This document shows, in pieces, positions 1-7,541 of a DNA stretch of 64,000 nucleotides. Location: the NCBI RefSeq assembly GCF_022134585.1, contig NZ_JAKNCT010000006.1, positions 1 to 64,000 on the forward strand. Reading direction: 5' to 3'. Each line of letters begins with the position of its first letter. Position 1 is the stretch's first letter. This DNA comes from Mesosutterella porci. GTDB taxonomy: Bacteria > Pseudomonadota > Gammaproteobacteria > Burkholderiales > Burkholderiaceae_F. Position numbers and translations under genes: made by a program. Under the pieces are notes generated by a model. It made no database searches, was not told the origin of the DNA, and was given only the letters and a program-made list of their open reading frames with translations.

Positions 1-123
1 GACAGCATTGCCTTCTATATCGATTTTTACAACAACCGCCGGCCTTGCTCAGTGATCGGCAACATCCCCCCGTCAGAGTACCGGCAGCAGCGCCAGAAGG
101 AGAAACAGGAAACGGTGTCTTGA
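1..123 (+). CDS. IS3-family transposase, C-terminal end (cut by window edge)
   Basis: Reading from base 1 gives 40 residues ending in TGA at 121-123, beginning DSIAFYIDFYNNRRPC and ending in a basic, glutamine-rich tail. The pattern Y-I-x-F-Y-N-x-x-R followed about 14 residues later by P-S-E-Y-R is the typical end of the DDE integrase domain (OrfB) of IS3-group transposases. Only the end is visible, so neither catalytic residues nor the element's integrity can be judged, and no clear terminal inverted repeat could be recognised between the stop codon and pyrH. The element lies directly upstream of pyrH, where betaproteobacteria normally carry rpsB-tsf, so it may have been inserted between tsf and pyrH. 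Confidence 0.7.
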   Translation, partial: DSIAFYIDFYNNRRPCSVIGNIPPSEYRQQRQKEKQETVS

Positions 124-336
124 ATGCTGCTGATTACGACAGAAATTTTTTCGAGAAATTGAAAAGCCGGATGCCTAAAATAATTCCGTCTTACATCTGT
201 CCAAGAAATCCATACCAGTTCACGCGCATCTTCATGGCGCACGGGAGCGGCTTTGCAGTATCATGCCTTTTGGCTCGAAATAAGCGTTAATAGCTAATTC
301 ACCGCCTGCCGCCGCGGCAACTGGAGAATCGTTCAA

Positions 337-1071
337 ATGAAAGAGACAAAAAAGAAACCTCAGCCGATCTACAAGCGAGTCCTGCTCAAGCTCTCCGGTG
401 AGGCTCTGATGGGGCACGACCAGTTCGGCATCAACCGGGATACGCTGCACTACATGGTCTCTGAAATCAAGAAGATTCTGGACATTGGCGTCCAGGTCGG
501 CATCGTGGTGGGAGGCGGCAACATCTTCCGCGGCGTCGCTCTCGGTGCAAGCGGCATGGATCGGGCGACCGGAGACTACATGGGAATGCTCGCCACCGTG
601 ATGAACGCCATGGCTCTGCAGGATGCCTTCACCAAGGCGGGCATACCGGTGCGCATTCAGTCGGCCCTTCACCTTGAGCAGGTGGTGCAGCCCTACATCC
701 GCGGCAAGGCTCTGCGTTATCTCGACCAGGGGCGCGTCGTGATTTTCGCCGCCGGCACCGGCAACCCGTTCTTTACCACCGACACCACGGCGGCCCTGCG
801 CGGCGCCGAAATGGGTGCCGAGGTGGTGCTCAAGGCGACGAAGGTCGACGGGATCTATACCGCCGATCCGATGAAGGATCCGACGGCAACCCGCTTCTCC
901 GACATCACGTTCGATGAGGCGATGAAGCGCGACCTCAAGGTGATGGACGGGACGGCTTTCGCCCTGTGCCGTACCAACGGTCTGCCCATTCGAGTCTTCA
1001 ATATCGGCCGTCCTGATGCTCTGTTGCGCGTTTGCACGGGCCATGAGGAAGGCACGCTGGTTCATCTTTGA
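337..1071 (+). CDS. pyrH: UMP kinase
   Basis: Phosphorylates UMP to UDP in pyrimidine nucleotide synthesis; a cytosolic hexamer of the amino-acid-kinase fold. The 244-aa product shows the LLKLSGEAL start of the fold (about residues 17-25), the glycine-rich GGGNIFRG loop (about 59-66), and the [16 protein letters not shown] phosphate/UMP-binding segment. Length matches the bacterial family (about 240). The ATG at 337 is preceded by a GGAG at suitable distance. It is followed 41 bp later by frr, the universal partner in this cluster, but the usual upstream rpsB-tsf is replaced in the window by a transposase tail, so its promoter must lie within 124-336 or in the insertion element. Confidence 0.97.
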   Translation: MKETKKKPQPIYKRVLLKLSGEALMGHDQFGINRDTLHYMVSEIKKILDIGVQVGIVVGGGNIFRGVALGASGMDRATGDYMGMLATVMNAMALQDAFTKAGIPVRIQSALHLEQVVQPYIRGKALRYLDQGRVVIFAAGTGNPFFTTDTTAALRGAEMGAEVVLKATKVDGIYTADPMKDPTATRFSDITFDEAMKRDLKVMDGTAFALCRTNGLPIRVFNIGRPDALLRVCTGHEEGTLVHL

Positions 1072-1112
1072 ACCGTACCCTGTTTTAACTGTCACAAAGG
1101 AAAGAGTTTCAA

Positions 1113-1676
1113 ATGGCAACCATTCAGGAAATCCGCACCCAGGCGGAACACAAGATGCAGCGCAGCGTCGAGGGCATCCGCGAGGAATTCCGCAAGATCC
1201 GCACCGGCCGCGCCTCCACCGGGCTGCTTGACTCTATTTCAGTGGATTACTACGGAGTGCGCACGCCCCTGAACCAGTGCGCCACGGTGAATGTGGCCGA
1301 CGCACGCACTCTGACGGTCCAGCCGTTCGACCGCAGCCTGGTCAAGGCCATTGAAAAGGCCATCTTGGAAAGCGACCTGGGGCTCAACCCTGCTACGACC
1401 GGCACGATGATCCGCATTCCGCTGCCGCCGCTCACCGAGGAGCGCCGCCGCGAGATCACGAAGGTGGTCCGCCGCATCGCTGAGGAGGGGAAGATCGCCG
1501 TTCGTAACGTCCGCCGCGATGCGAACGAGGCGGTCAAGAAGATGCTCAAGGACAAGGAGATTTCGGAGGACGAGGCGCGCGGCTCTGATAACGACATTCA
1601 GAAGCTGACCGACAAGTACATCGATCTGGTCGACACGGCCACAGAGGAGAAGGAAAAGGAGGTCATGACCGTCTGA
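1113..1676 (+). CDS. frr: Ribosome recycling factor
   Basis: Splits post-termination ribosomes together with EF-G. The 187-aa product (family about 185) contains the conserved FRKIRTGRAS segment near residue 30, the VQPFDRSLVKAIEKAI stretch and the helical PLTEERRREITKVV region typical of the three-helix bundle. An AAAGGAAAG ribosome site precedes the ATG. It sits between pyrH and uppS, the standard arrangement, and probably belongs to the same transcript. Confidence 0.97.
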   Translation: MATIQEIRTQAEHKMQRSVEGIREEFRKIRTGRASTGLLDSISVDYYGVRTPLNQCATVNVADARTLTVQPFDRSLVKAIEKAILESDLGLNPATTGTMIRIPLPPLTEERRREITKVVRRIAEEGKIAVRNVRRDANEAVKKMLKDKEISEDEARGSDNDIQKLTDKYIDLVDTATEEKEKEVMTV

Positions 1677-1702
1677 CCGGCCTGGAAGGCGGTTTTCCCT
1701 TC

Positions 1703-2470
1703 ATGAATTTTTCCAAGATCTCCGAACAAAGCCTGCCCGGGCACGTTGCTGTCATTATGGACGGCAACGGACGATGGGCGAAGCAGCGCCGCCTGCCGCG
1801 CGTGGAAGGGCATCGCCGCGGCGTGCGCGCGGTGAACGCCTGCACGGAGGCCGCGCGGCGGGCCGGGATCCGCTCGCTCACGCTCTTTGCCTTCAGCAGC
1901 GAGAACTGGAAGCGCCCGGCCGATGAGGTGAGCGCCCTGATGTCTCTTTTCGTGCAGGTTCTGCGCGTTCAGCAGCCGCGGCTGCTCAAGTACGACATCA
2001 GGCTCCGCGTGGCGGGTGACACCTCGGTTTTCAATCCGGAGCTTCGAGACCTTATCGCTGAAACCGAACAGGCAACGAGCGGCTGCCGCGGCATGACTCT
2101 CACCATCTGCGCGAATTACGGCGGCCGATGGGACATCGCCCAGGCCGTGCGCCGTCTTCTTTGGGAAGAGCCGCTTGCGGCCTCTCACCCGGAGATGATC
2201 GATGAGGAGTCCATCGGCCGGCATCTCGCGCTCGACTGGGCGGGCGACGTCGATCTGCTCATCCGCACGGGGGGCGAGTCGAGGCTGTCCAATTTCCTGC
2301 TCTGGCAGTCGGCTTATGCCGAGCTTTATTTCACTCCCGAGCTCTGGCCCGACTTCACCGAGAAGAGTTTCCTCGCCGCGCTGCGCTGGTATGCGGGGCG
2401 CGAAAGGCGCTTCGGTCTGACCAGTGAGCAGGTGGCGAGCGGAGCTCTTCCCTCCGGCCGCGGCTTTTAA
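1703..2470 (+). CDS. uppS: Isoprenyl transferase (undecaprenyl diphosphate synthase)
   Basis: Cis-prenyltransferase that extends farnesyl diphosphate with isopentenyl diphosphate to the C55 lipid carrier for peptidoglycan and O-antigen. The 255-aa protein has the signature HVAVIMDGNGRWAK at residues 14-27, with the catalytic Asp at 20, and the C-terminal RTGGESRLSNFLLWQ substrate-binding motif. Only 26 bp separates it from frr. The next gene, cdsA, also feeds envelope lipid synthesis. Confidence 0.96.
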   Translation: MNFSKISEQSLPGHVAVIMDGNGRWAKQRRLPRVEGHRRGVRAVNACTEAARRAGIRSLTLFAFSSENWKRPADEVSALMSLFVQVLRVQQPRLLKYDIRLRVAGDTSVFNPELRDLIAETEQATSGCRGMTLTICANYGGRWDIAQAVRRLLWEEPLAASHPEMIDEESIGRHLALDWAGDVDLLIRTGGESRLSNFLLWQSAYAELYFTPELWPDFTEKSFLAALRWYAGRERRFGLTSEQVASGALPSGRGF

Positions 2471-2524
2471 TTTCTCTCTTTTATTGCTGAGGCGTGCGGT
2501 GACGGAAGACCGCACTGGATCCAT

Positions 2525-3355
2525 ATGCTGAAACAACGCGTGCTTACCGCCACCGTCATGCTTGCCGTGCTGGTGGCCTCCATCCTCATTTCCCCGCTCG
2601 CCTTCTGCGCCGTCATGACATTCTGCGTTTCCGCGGCTCTTTGGGAGTGGCTGCGGATGCTTCATGTGCGCGCGGCGCTTCCTTTGGCGGCGGTCATTGG
2701 CGCGACTCTTTACGTCTCCTGGCTGGCGGGGCTGCGGATTCCCGACGGGGCGCTGCTCGCGTTCACTGCGCTCGACAGTCTGGTCTGGCTCGTGATTGCC
2801 GCGGGGCTCTTCCGGCACCGCGTCAGCGGCTACCGTCTGCCCGTTCCTCTGCAGGCCGTCTTTGCGTTCACCATGCTGCCTCTGGCCTGGTGCAGCCTCA
2901 TGCGGCTGTTTGAGTCGGGCTCCTGGCAGCTCGTCCTTTCCGTGCTCGTGATCGTCTGGACGGCGGACATAGCCGCCTATTTCTGCGGACGGGCTTTTGG
3001 CCGGCACCGTATGGCGCCCGCCATTTCCCCGAAGAAGACCTGGGAGGGGGCCGCGGGCGCCTACCTGTTCGGGATTGCTGTGGCGGCTGCTCTTGCCGCA
3101 GTGTTTGCCGGCCGCTCCGATGTCTTTCAGGTTCTCATCTTCAGGCGGGTCGGGTTCGTTGCGGCTTTCTTCATCATCGTCTTTCTCACCTTCTTCTCGA
3201 TGGCCGGCGATCTCCTCGAATCCGCCGCCAAGCGTCAGGCGGGCATCAAAGACTCAAGCAATCTCCTTCCGGGGCATGGCGGATACTTCGACCGGCTCGA
3301 CGCCTGCATCCCTGTGATGCCTGCGGCGGTGCTGATCCTGCTGCTCACCGCTTGA
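2525..3355 (+). CDS. cdsA: Phosphatidate cytidylyltransferase
   Basis: Makes CDP-diacylglycerol from phosphatidate and CTP in the inner membrane, the branch point for all phospholipids. The 276-aa polytopic protein has hydrophobic segments through most of its length, SPKKTWEGAAGA at about residue 168, and the full C-terminal family signature with KRQAGIKDSSNLLPGHGG followed by a DRLD. It is the last member of the pyrH-frr-uppS-cdsA run; in most betaproteobacteria dxr follows immediately, but here about 4.2 kb of other genes intervene. Confidence 0.95.
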   Translation: MLKQRVLTATVMLAVLVASILISPLAFCAVMTFCVSAALWEWLRMLHVRAALPLAAVIGATLYVSWLAGLRIPDGALLAFTALDSLVWLVIAAGLFRHRVSGYRLPVPLQAVFAFTMLPLAWCSLMRLFESGSWQLVLSVLVIVWTADIAAYFCGRAFGRHRMAPAISPKKTWEGAAGAYLFGIAVAAALAAVFAGRSDVFQVLIFRRVGFVAAFFIIVFLTFFSMAGDLLESAAKRQAGIKDSSNLLPGHGGYFDRLDACIPVMPAAVLILLLTA

Positions 3356-3421
3356 AGTCTGAACCGGCCGCCTTCGCGAAGCCATGAGGGACGGGTTTCT
3401 GTGACGTTTGTGAAGAAGCAC

Positions 3422-3458
3422 TTAACAGAGGCACTCCTATAGGAGTAGGATTAACAGA
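3422..3458. promoter_or_regulatory. Palindrome ACTCCTATAGGAGT between TTAACAGA direct repeats
   Basis: ACTCCTATAGGAGT at 3433-3446 is identical to its reverse complement. TTAACAGA occurs on both sides (3422-3429 and 3451-3458), 3 and 4 bases from the palindrome. Such symmetry suits a dimeric regulator binding site between cdsA and ilvE; it is too short and lacks a U-tract to be a terminator. No regulator can be assigned. Confidence 0.4.
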
Positions 3459-3617
3459 ATCTGCTGACGGCTAATCGAGACGCCAGCCGCCCTTCCTGAG
3501 ACCCGGCGCCCGCCGGGCGGCGGGGAGAACTCTGCGGGCCACAAGCTGCAGATGCGTTTCCGATCAGGAACGGACTCCGGCCCCGGCGGACCGGTTTAGG
3601 CACAAAAAATGGATTGC

Positions 3618-3645
3618 AGGATTTTTTATTAAATCCTGAGTTTTT
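3618..3645 (+). terminator. Terminator-like hairpin just before ilvE
   Basis: AGGATTT (3618-3624) pairs with AAATCCT (3631-3637), followed after GAG by five T residues (3641-3645). The ilvE ribosome site begins only a few bases later, so this is either the end of the cdsA transcript overlapping the ilvE promoter region or an attenuator in the ilvE leader. The stem is short and A/T-rich, so strength is uncertain. Confidence 0.4.
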
Positions 3646-3662
3646 GGTTTAAAGGTATGAAG

Positions 3663-4688
3663 ATGGAAAAGAAAAACATAGACTGGAGCAGCCTCGGCTT
3701 CGGCTACACTCCTACGGATTATCGCTGGGAGACCCGCTGGCACGACGGGGCGTGGGAAAAGGGCGGCCTGACCACGGACAGCACGATTACGCTGTCGGAA
3801 GCGGCCTGCGTTTTCCATTACTCTCAGTCCTGCTTTGAGGGACTCAAGGCTTATACGACCCGCGACGGCCACATCGTGACCTTCCGTCCTGATCAGAACG
3901 CGAAGCGCATGCAGGACTCCTGCCGCCGCCTTGAGATGCCTGTGCTGCCTGTCGAGACTTTCCTTGAAGCCCTCGACGCCACCGTGAAGGCCAATGCGGC
4001 CTGGGTGCCTCCGTTCGGCACCGGCGCAACCCTCTACATCCGTCCTCTGATGATCGGCTCGGGCCCGCAGATCGGCGTGGCTCCCGCTCACGAATTCCTC
4101 TTCCGTCTGTTCTGCATGCCGGTGGGGTCCTACTTCAAGGGCGGCGTGAAGCCGATCAGCCTTCAGGTCTCCAAGTACGACCGCGCCGCCCCGCGCGGCA
4201 CCGGCCACATCAAGGCCGGGCTCAACTACGCCATGAGCCTGTATCCGACCATGGAAGCTCACCGCGCGGGTTTTGCCGAGAACATGTATCTCGATCCTGC
4301 GACCCGCACTTACGTCGAGGAGACGGGCGGTGCGAACATCCTCTTTGTCGATCAGGACAACAATCTCATCGTCCCGAAGAGCGACTCCATCCTGCCGTCC
4401 GTCACCCGCCGCTCGCTCGTGTATGTGGGCGAGCATTACCTCGGGCTCAAGGTGATCGAGCGCAAGGTGAAGTTCTCCGAAGTGAAGGACATGAAGGAGT
4501 GCGCCCTTTGCGGCACGGCCGCCGTTCTGGCGCCTGTGGGCCGCATCCACAGCGACGAGGGCGACATTTACCTGCCCTCCGGCATGGACAAGATCGGCGA
4601 GATCTCCGGCAAGATCCGTGAGACGTTGCTCAAGATCCAGTCCTGCGAAATCGAGGCTCCGGAAGGCTGGATCCGCCGCATCCTCTGA
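3663..4688 (+). CDS. ilvE: Branched-chain amino acid aminotransferase
   Basis: PLP enzyme of fold type IV that interconverts leucine, isoleucine and valine with their 2-oxo acids using glutamate. The 341-aa product is of the longer BCAT class: an N-terminal WSSLGFGYTPTDYR, SQSCFEGLKAY, and the lysine in GHIKAGLNYAMSL (Lys184) that should bind PLP; EETGGANILFV and the C-terminal CGTAAVLAPVG follow. An in-frame ATG at 3657 sits almost on the AAAGG, whereas the ATG at 3663 is 7-8 bases from it, so 3663 is preferred. It is a single-gene unit bounded by a terminator at 4766 and lies inside the conserved cdsA-dxr interval, an unusual place for ilvE. Confidence 0.93.
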   Translation: MEKKNIDWSSLGFGYTPTDYRWETRWHDGAWEKGGLTTDSTITLSEAACVFHYSQSCFEGLKAYTTRDGHIVTFRPDQNAKRMQDSCRRLEMPVLPVETFLEALDATVKANAAWVPPFGTGATLYIRPLMIGSGPQIGVAPAHEFLFRLFCMPVGSYFKGGVKPISLQVSKYDRAAPRGTGHIKAGLNYAMSLYPTMEAHRAGFAENMYLDPATRTYVEETGGANILFVDQDNNLIVPKSDSILPSVTRRSLVYVGEHYLGLKVIERKVKFSEVKDMKECALCGTAAVLAPVGRIHSDEGDIYLPSGMDKIGEISGKIRETLLKIQSCEIEAPEGWIRRIL

Positions 4689-4765
4689 TTTTCAGAGCGT
4701 GCCTCCCTCCGCATGCGGGAGGCGGACGCCCCGGCGTCCGCTTTCCTCTTGCGGCGCACTGCGAA

Positions 4766-4807
4766 AGCCGCTGATTCCCCCCTGAAGGGAGCCAGCGGCT
4801 GTTTTTA
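4766..4807 (+). terminator. Intrinsic terminator after ilvE
   Basis: AGCCGCTG (4766-4773) pairs with CAGCGGCT (4793-4800), with an inner TCCC/GGGA extension, followed by GTTTTTA. It lies between convergent ilvE (plus) and the DUF805 gene (minus); the complementary strand also has a short T tract, so it may serve both. Confidence 0.8.
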
Positions 4808-4885
4808 TCCAGGAAAAGCCTGGAGGCGGTGAAAGGAAAGAGCACGGGGCCTGCCGGGCCCGTCAGGCGGTCCGCAGCCCCTTCC

Positions 4886-5305
4886 TCAGGACAGAGGCCG
4901 GGGACCGTAGGTGTTGCTCTGCCTGCTGCCGGGAAGCATCGCGGCCACGAAGAGAATCAGGAAGGCTGCCGTCGAAATCCACCGCAGCCAGGCGTACTGC
5001 TCGTAAACCGCCAGGGCTGAGGTCGCGAGGCTCAGCAGGAAGACGGCAGCGACCCACCGGCCTGACAGCCCGACATCATGAAGCCTCCGTACGAGGGCTG
5101 CGGCGTAAGGGCAGATCGAAACCAGGGCGAAGCCGCCGATTGCGGCGCTGCCCAGCGATGGAACGAGAGCTGCGAAGACGATCAGCAGGGCGTTGCAGGC
5201 AAAATACGCAAGAAAAAACCACCAGAACTCGGAGCGGCTCGAGCGGCCCTTGAATCGGGCGTACTTATAGTAGGCGCAGTTTTTAACCGCCTCTGTGAAA
5301 CGCAT
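4886..5305 (-). CDS. DUF805 family inner-membrane protein
   Basis: 139-aa membrane protein of the YhaH/DUF805 family, whose function is unknown. Visible family features are a cytoplasmic N-terminus with ARFKGRSSRSEFWWF, then hydrophobic segments, the conserved RRLHDVGLSGRW loop around residue 72-83, two further hydrophobic segments and a C-terminal NTYGPRP. A GGAAAGGAC ribosome site precedes the start. It is convergent with ilvE; the upstream minus-strand SDR gene ends 63 bp before it and could be cotranscribed. Confidence 0.85.
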   Translation of the reverse strand: MRFTEAVKNCAYYKYARFKGRSSRSEFWWFFLAYFACNALLIVFAALVPSLGSAAIGGFALVSICPYAAALVRRLHDVGLSGRWVAAVFLLSLATSALAVYEQYAWLRWISTAAFLILFVAAMLPGSRQSNTYGPRPLS

Positions 5306-5368
5306 GGATAAAGTGTCCTTTCCAAATCGGAGTGCTTAAAAACCCAAAGCGGTCCTTTCGGCCGTGTT

Positions 5369-6310
5369 TTATTTAGAGGCTTCAGAGCCGGAGGCTGTCC
5401 CCTGGCCGGCCGGCCCGTTGCCGTGCTCCGGCTGCTGCGCGGACCCGGGCTTTGCGGCGGCAGCCCCGGAATCGTCCGGCTGTGCGGCCCGGCCCCGCCT
5501 CCGAGCGCCGAAGGAGAAACGTCCGGAGCGTCCGGGAGCCTTGCCGCCGGAAGGCGTGAGAAACGGATAAAAGCCGATTGGGAGGTTTTCCCAGAGCACT
5601 CCTGGCAGCGCCGCCCAGGCCCAGGAGAGGAGCATGTAGCGCCAATCGATCCAGGCGACGCGCTTTTTGGCCAGGATCGCCTTGACGATTCGGTCGGCCG
5701 CGTAAGGCAACGGCATCGTAAGAGGATAGCGGTGCCCGGCGATCAGAGGCGTGTCAATGAAACCTGGCCGGATGTCGGTGACGTAGATGTCCAGCCCCCG
5801 GGCCGCGGAGCGCTGCCGCAGGGCTTCCAGGTAGTTTTTCTGCAAGGCCTTGGTAGCCGAGTAGGCCGGCGCGATGCCCAGTCCGCGGGTGGAGGCGACC
5901 GAGGAGATCGCGGCGATCTGAGCCCCGTAGGGCTGGCTTCTCATGATGGTGAAGACCGCATCGATGCAGCGCACGAAGCCGTCGGCGTTCGTGGCTAAGG
6001 TGTTCAGTTCAATTTCCGGGGTGAGGTCGGGATTTTCGGAGCCCACGCCTGAGGCGTGGATGTAGAGGTCAACGCCCCCCAGCTCTCTGACGAGATGCGA
6101 CAGCCCGAGGGGCGCCTCGTCTGAGCGGACGTCGATCTTCTCCCAAATGACTTTAGCGCCGGTTTCGGCCTGGAGCTTTTCCGAGATCTGCCGCAGCCGG
6201 TCCTCGCGTCTGCCGGCGATCGCAAGGTCGCAGCCCAGGGCCGCGAAACGGCGGGCGAGTTCTTCTCCGATGCCAGATGTGGCGCCCATGATGACGACGT
6301 TTTTTGCCAT
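5369..6310 (-). CDS. Short-chain dehydrogenase/reductase with Gly/Ala-rich tail
   Basis: NAD(P)-dependent oxidoreductase of the SDR superfamily, substrate unknown. From the start at 6310 the 313-aa protein begins MAKNVVIMGATSGIGEELA, with the cofactor loop at residues 9-15; AISSVAS and YSATK supply the catalytic Ser and Tyr-x-x-x-Lys, and DIRPGFIDTPL is the usual post-catalytic segment. The frame is open further upstream but that extension lacks family similarity. After about residue 235 comes a hydrophobic/aromatic stretch and then some 60 residues of Gly/Ala/Gln-rich low complexity that ordinary SDRs lack. It is divergent from the beta-barrel-like gene at 6424. Confidence 0.85.
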   Translation of the reverse strand: MAKNVVIMGATSGIGEELARRFAALGCDLAIAGRREDRLRQISEKLQAETGAKVIWEKIDVRSDEAPLGLSHLVRELGGVDLYIHASGVGSENPDLTPEIELNTLATNADGFVRCIDAVFTIMRSQPYGAQIAAISSVASTRGLGIAPAYSATKALQKNYLEALRQRSAARGLDIYVTDIRPGFIDTPLIAGHRYPLTMPLPYAADRIVKAILAKKRVAWIDWRYMLLSWAWAALPGVLWENLPIGFYPFLTPSGGKAPGRSGRFSFGARRRGRAAQPDDSGAAAAKPGSAQQPEHGNGPAGQGTASGSEASK

Positions 6311-6423
6311 GGCTCTAGTCCCATTAAAAGAGCGGCGGCCGCGTCCGAGGAGCAGACATCTCGGCAGCCCGTTTCGGTTGTTATGTATGATAGACAAAGA
6401 TTTTAAGGCCTCAGATTCGGATT

Positions 6424-7458
6424 ATGACAAGCTCTGCTCTCGCAAGCGTTCCCTCGCTCCGGCGCTGGAAATTTGTGGACGGCGCAGGCACCCTTGCCGT
6501 TCTGTGCGCTGCGCTGGCGGCCGTGCCGGCCGCCCTGGCCGATCCGTCCGAGGATCCCGTCGAGGCCTTCCTGCTGTCCGCAGCCGCGGCAAAGGGCAGG
6601 CCCGGCGCCTCCCTGAGGCTTTCAGATCTTCAGGCTCGAAGGGATGAGTCTCTGCATTTCTCGCTGCTTCCTCCGGCCGCAGCCGCCCGAAGCGCCGCTC
6701 CGGGCGAGTCTCTGCTCTATACCCGGAGTCGGGCGGGCTTCCTGCAGGACGAGCCCGCCCCGGCTCCAGCCGAGACGCCGGGCATCGCGGTGACTCTGCG
6801 CGAGAAGAACTCCTCGATTGTGAGGGAATCCGACGGTGGGCTGCAGCTCGCGGGGCTCGGCCCCCTGAGTCTGGTGGGCTTCTACGGCTTTGGCGGCATC
6901 ACCCGCGACAACGGCTACCACTTCACCGGTACGGGCTACTCAAGCATCGACGGCACTTCCCGGGTGCTTCCCGCGTCGCTGTCGCTTGCCGGCTTTACGG
7001 CTGATCCGAGGCAGAACATTTATTCGGCCGAGATGCGCGCGGAGGCCCCGATGCAGATTTCCGGCCAGACGCAGGTGGTTCCGTTCATTGGCTACAGGGC
7101 TGTTCTCACGCAGCAGTCCGATGCGGGGCTTTTCAATGCGTTGGGGGGAGAGGGATCCGCAGACTCGGGCCAGAAGAGCGCCCGGCAGATTCCTCTCGGC
7201 GTGGGGCTCGTCCACACGAGGCAGGTCGATGCGAAAACGCGGTATCGCTTCAAGAGCGTTCTCGGGGCGGTGACGAGCGTTCCCGAGGGCTCGGGGGCCT
7301 CGGGCGAGGAGGCGGGAAACTCGGTCACCGGCATTGGGTCGCTGGGCATCGAGCTGCAGCGCGGCACATGGAGTCTGGAGGCGGGGGCGGATCTCGGTGT
7401 TTCAAGCGAGAGCCGGAGCGAGAAAGGGCTTTCGATTAATTTCAAGCGGGCCTTTTGA
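6424..7458 (+). CDS. Secreted protein with C-terminal beta-barrel-like domain, unknown function
   Basis: 344-aa protein without a recognised family. Residues about 18-40 are hydrophobic and end in AALADP, resembling an export signal after a long charged start. Residues about 40-115 are Ala/Pro-rich. From about 120 on the sequence alternates polar and hydrophobic residues in strand-sized blocks broken by Gly/Asp/Asn turns, and the last residues SINFKRAF end in Phe, the outer-membrane targeting signature of barrels. This suggests a small outer-membrane barrel or an autotransporter-type beta domain without a passenger. The ribosome site is weak. It lies between a divergent SDR and dxr. The assignment is from pattern only. 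Confidence 0.65.
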   Translation: MTSSALASVPSLRRWKFVDGAGTLAVLCAALAAVPAALADPSEDPVEAFLLSAAAAKGRPGASLRLSDLQARRDESLHFSLLPPAAAARSAAPGESLLYTRSRAGFLQDEPAPAPAETPGIAVTLREKNSSIVRESDGGLQLAGLGPLSLVGFYGFGGITRDNGYHFTGTGYSSIDGTSRVLPASLSLAGFTADPRQNIYSAEMRAEAPMQISGQTQVVPFIGYRAVLTQQSDAGLFNALGGEGSADSGQKSARQIPLGVGLVHTRQVDAKTRYRFKSVLGAVTSVPEGSGASGEEAGNSVTGIGSLGIELQRGTWSLEAGADLGVSSESRSEKGLSINFKRAF

Positions 7459-7541
7459 AGGCGCATCCCGGGGACGGGGCGGGCCGCGGGGGCAGGGTTT
7501 TCCCACACGGGTCGGAGGAACACCATTACAATCACACCACT

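Larger units (their letters stand above)
3356..3662. other. Gene-free stretch between cdsA and ilvE
   Basis: No convincing coding region. It holds a perfect 14-bp palindrome flanked by an 8-bp direct repeat (3422-3458), a GC-rich cluster around 3505-3525 with CGCCCGCCGGGCGG, and an A/T-rich terminator-like hairpin (3618-3645) ending close to the ilvE ribosome site. Two tiny reading frames (about 15 and 7 codons) lie before ilvE but neither is enriched in branched-chain codons, so a classical leader peptide is not supported. Confidence 0.6.

Noticed and set aside
1598-3007. Long minus-strand open frame (about 470 codons) opposite frr, uppS and cdsA
   Set aside because: It is the complement of three well-recognised genes; its product is His/Arg/Gly-rich with no family resemblance, typical of antisense frames in high-GC DNA.
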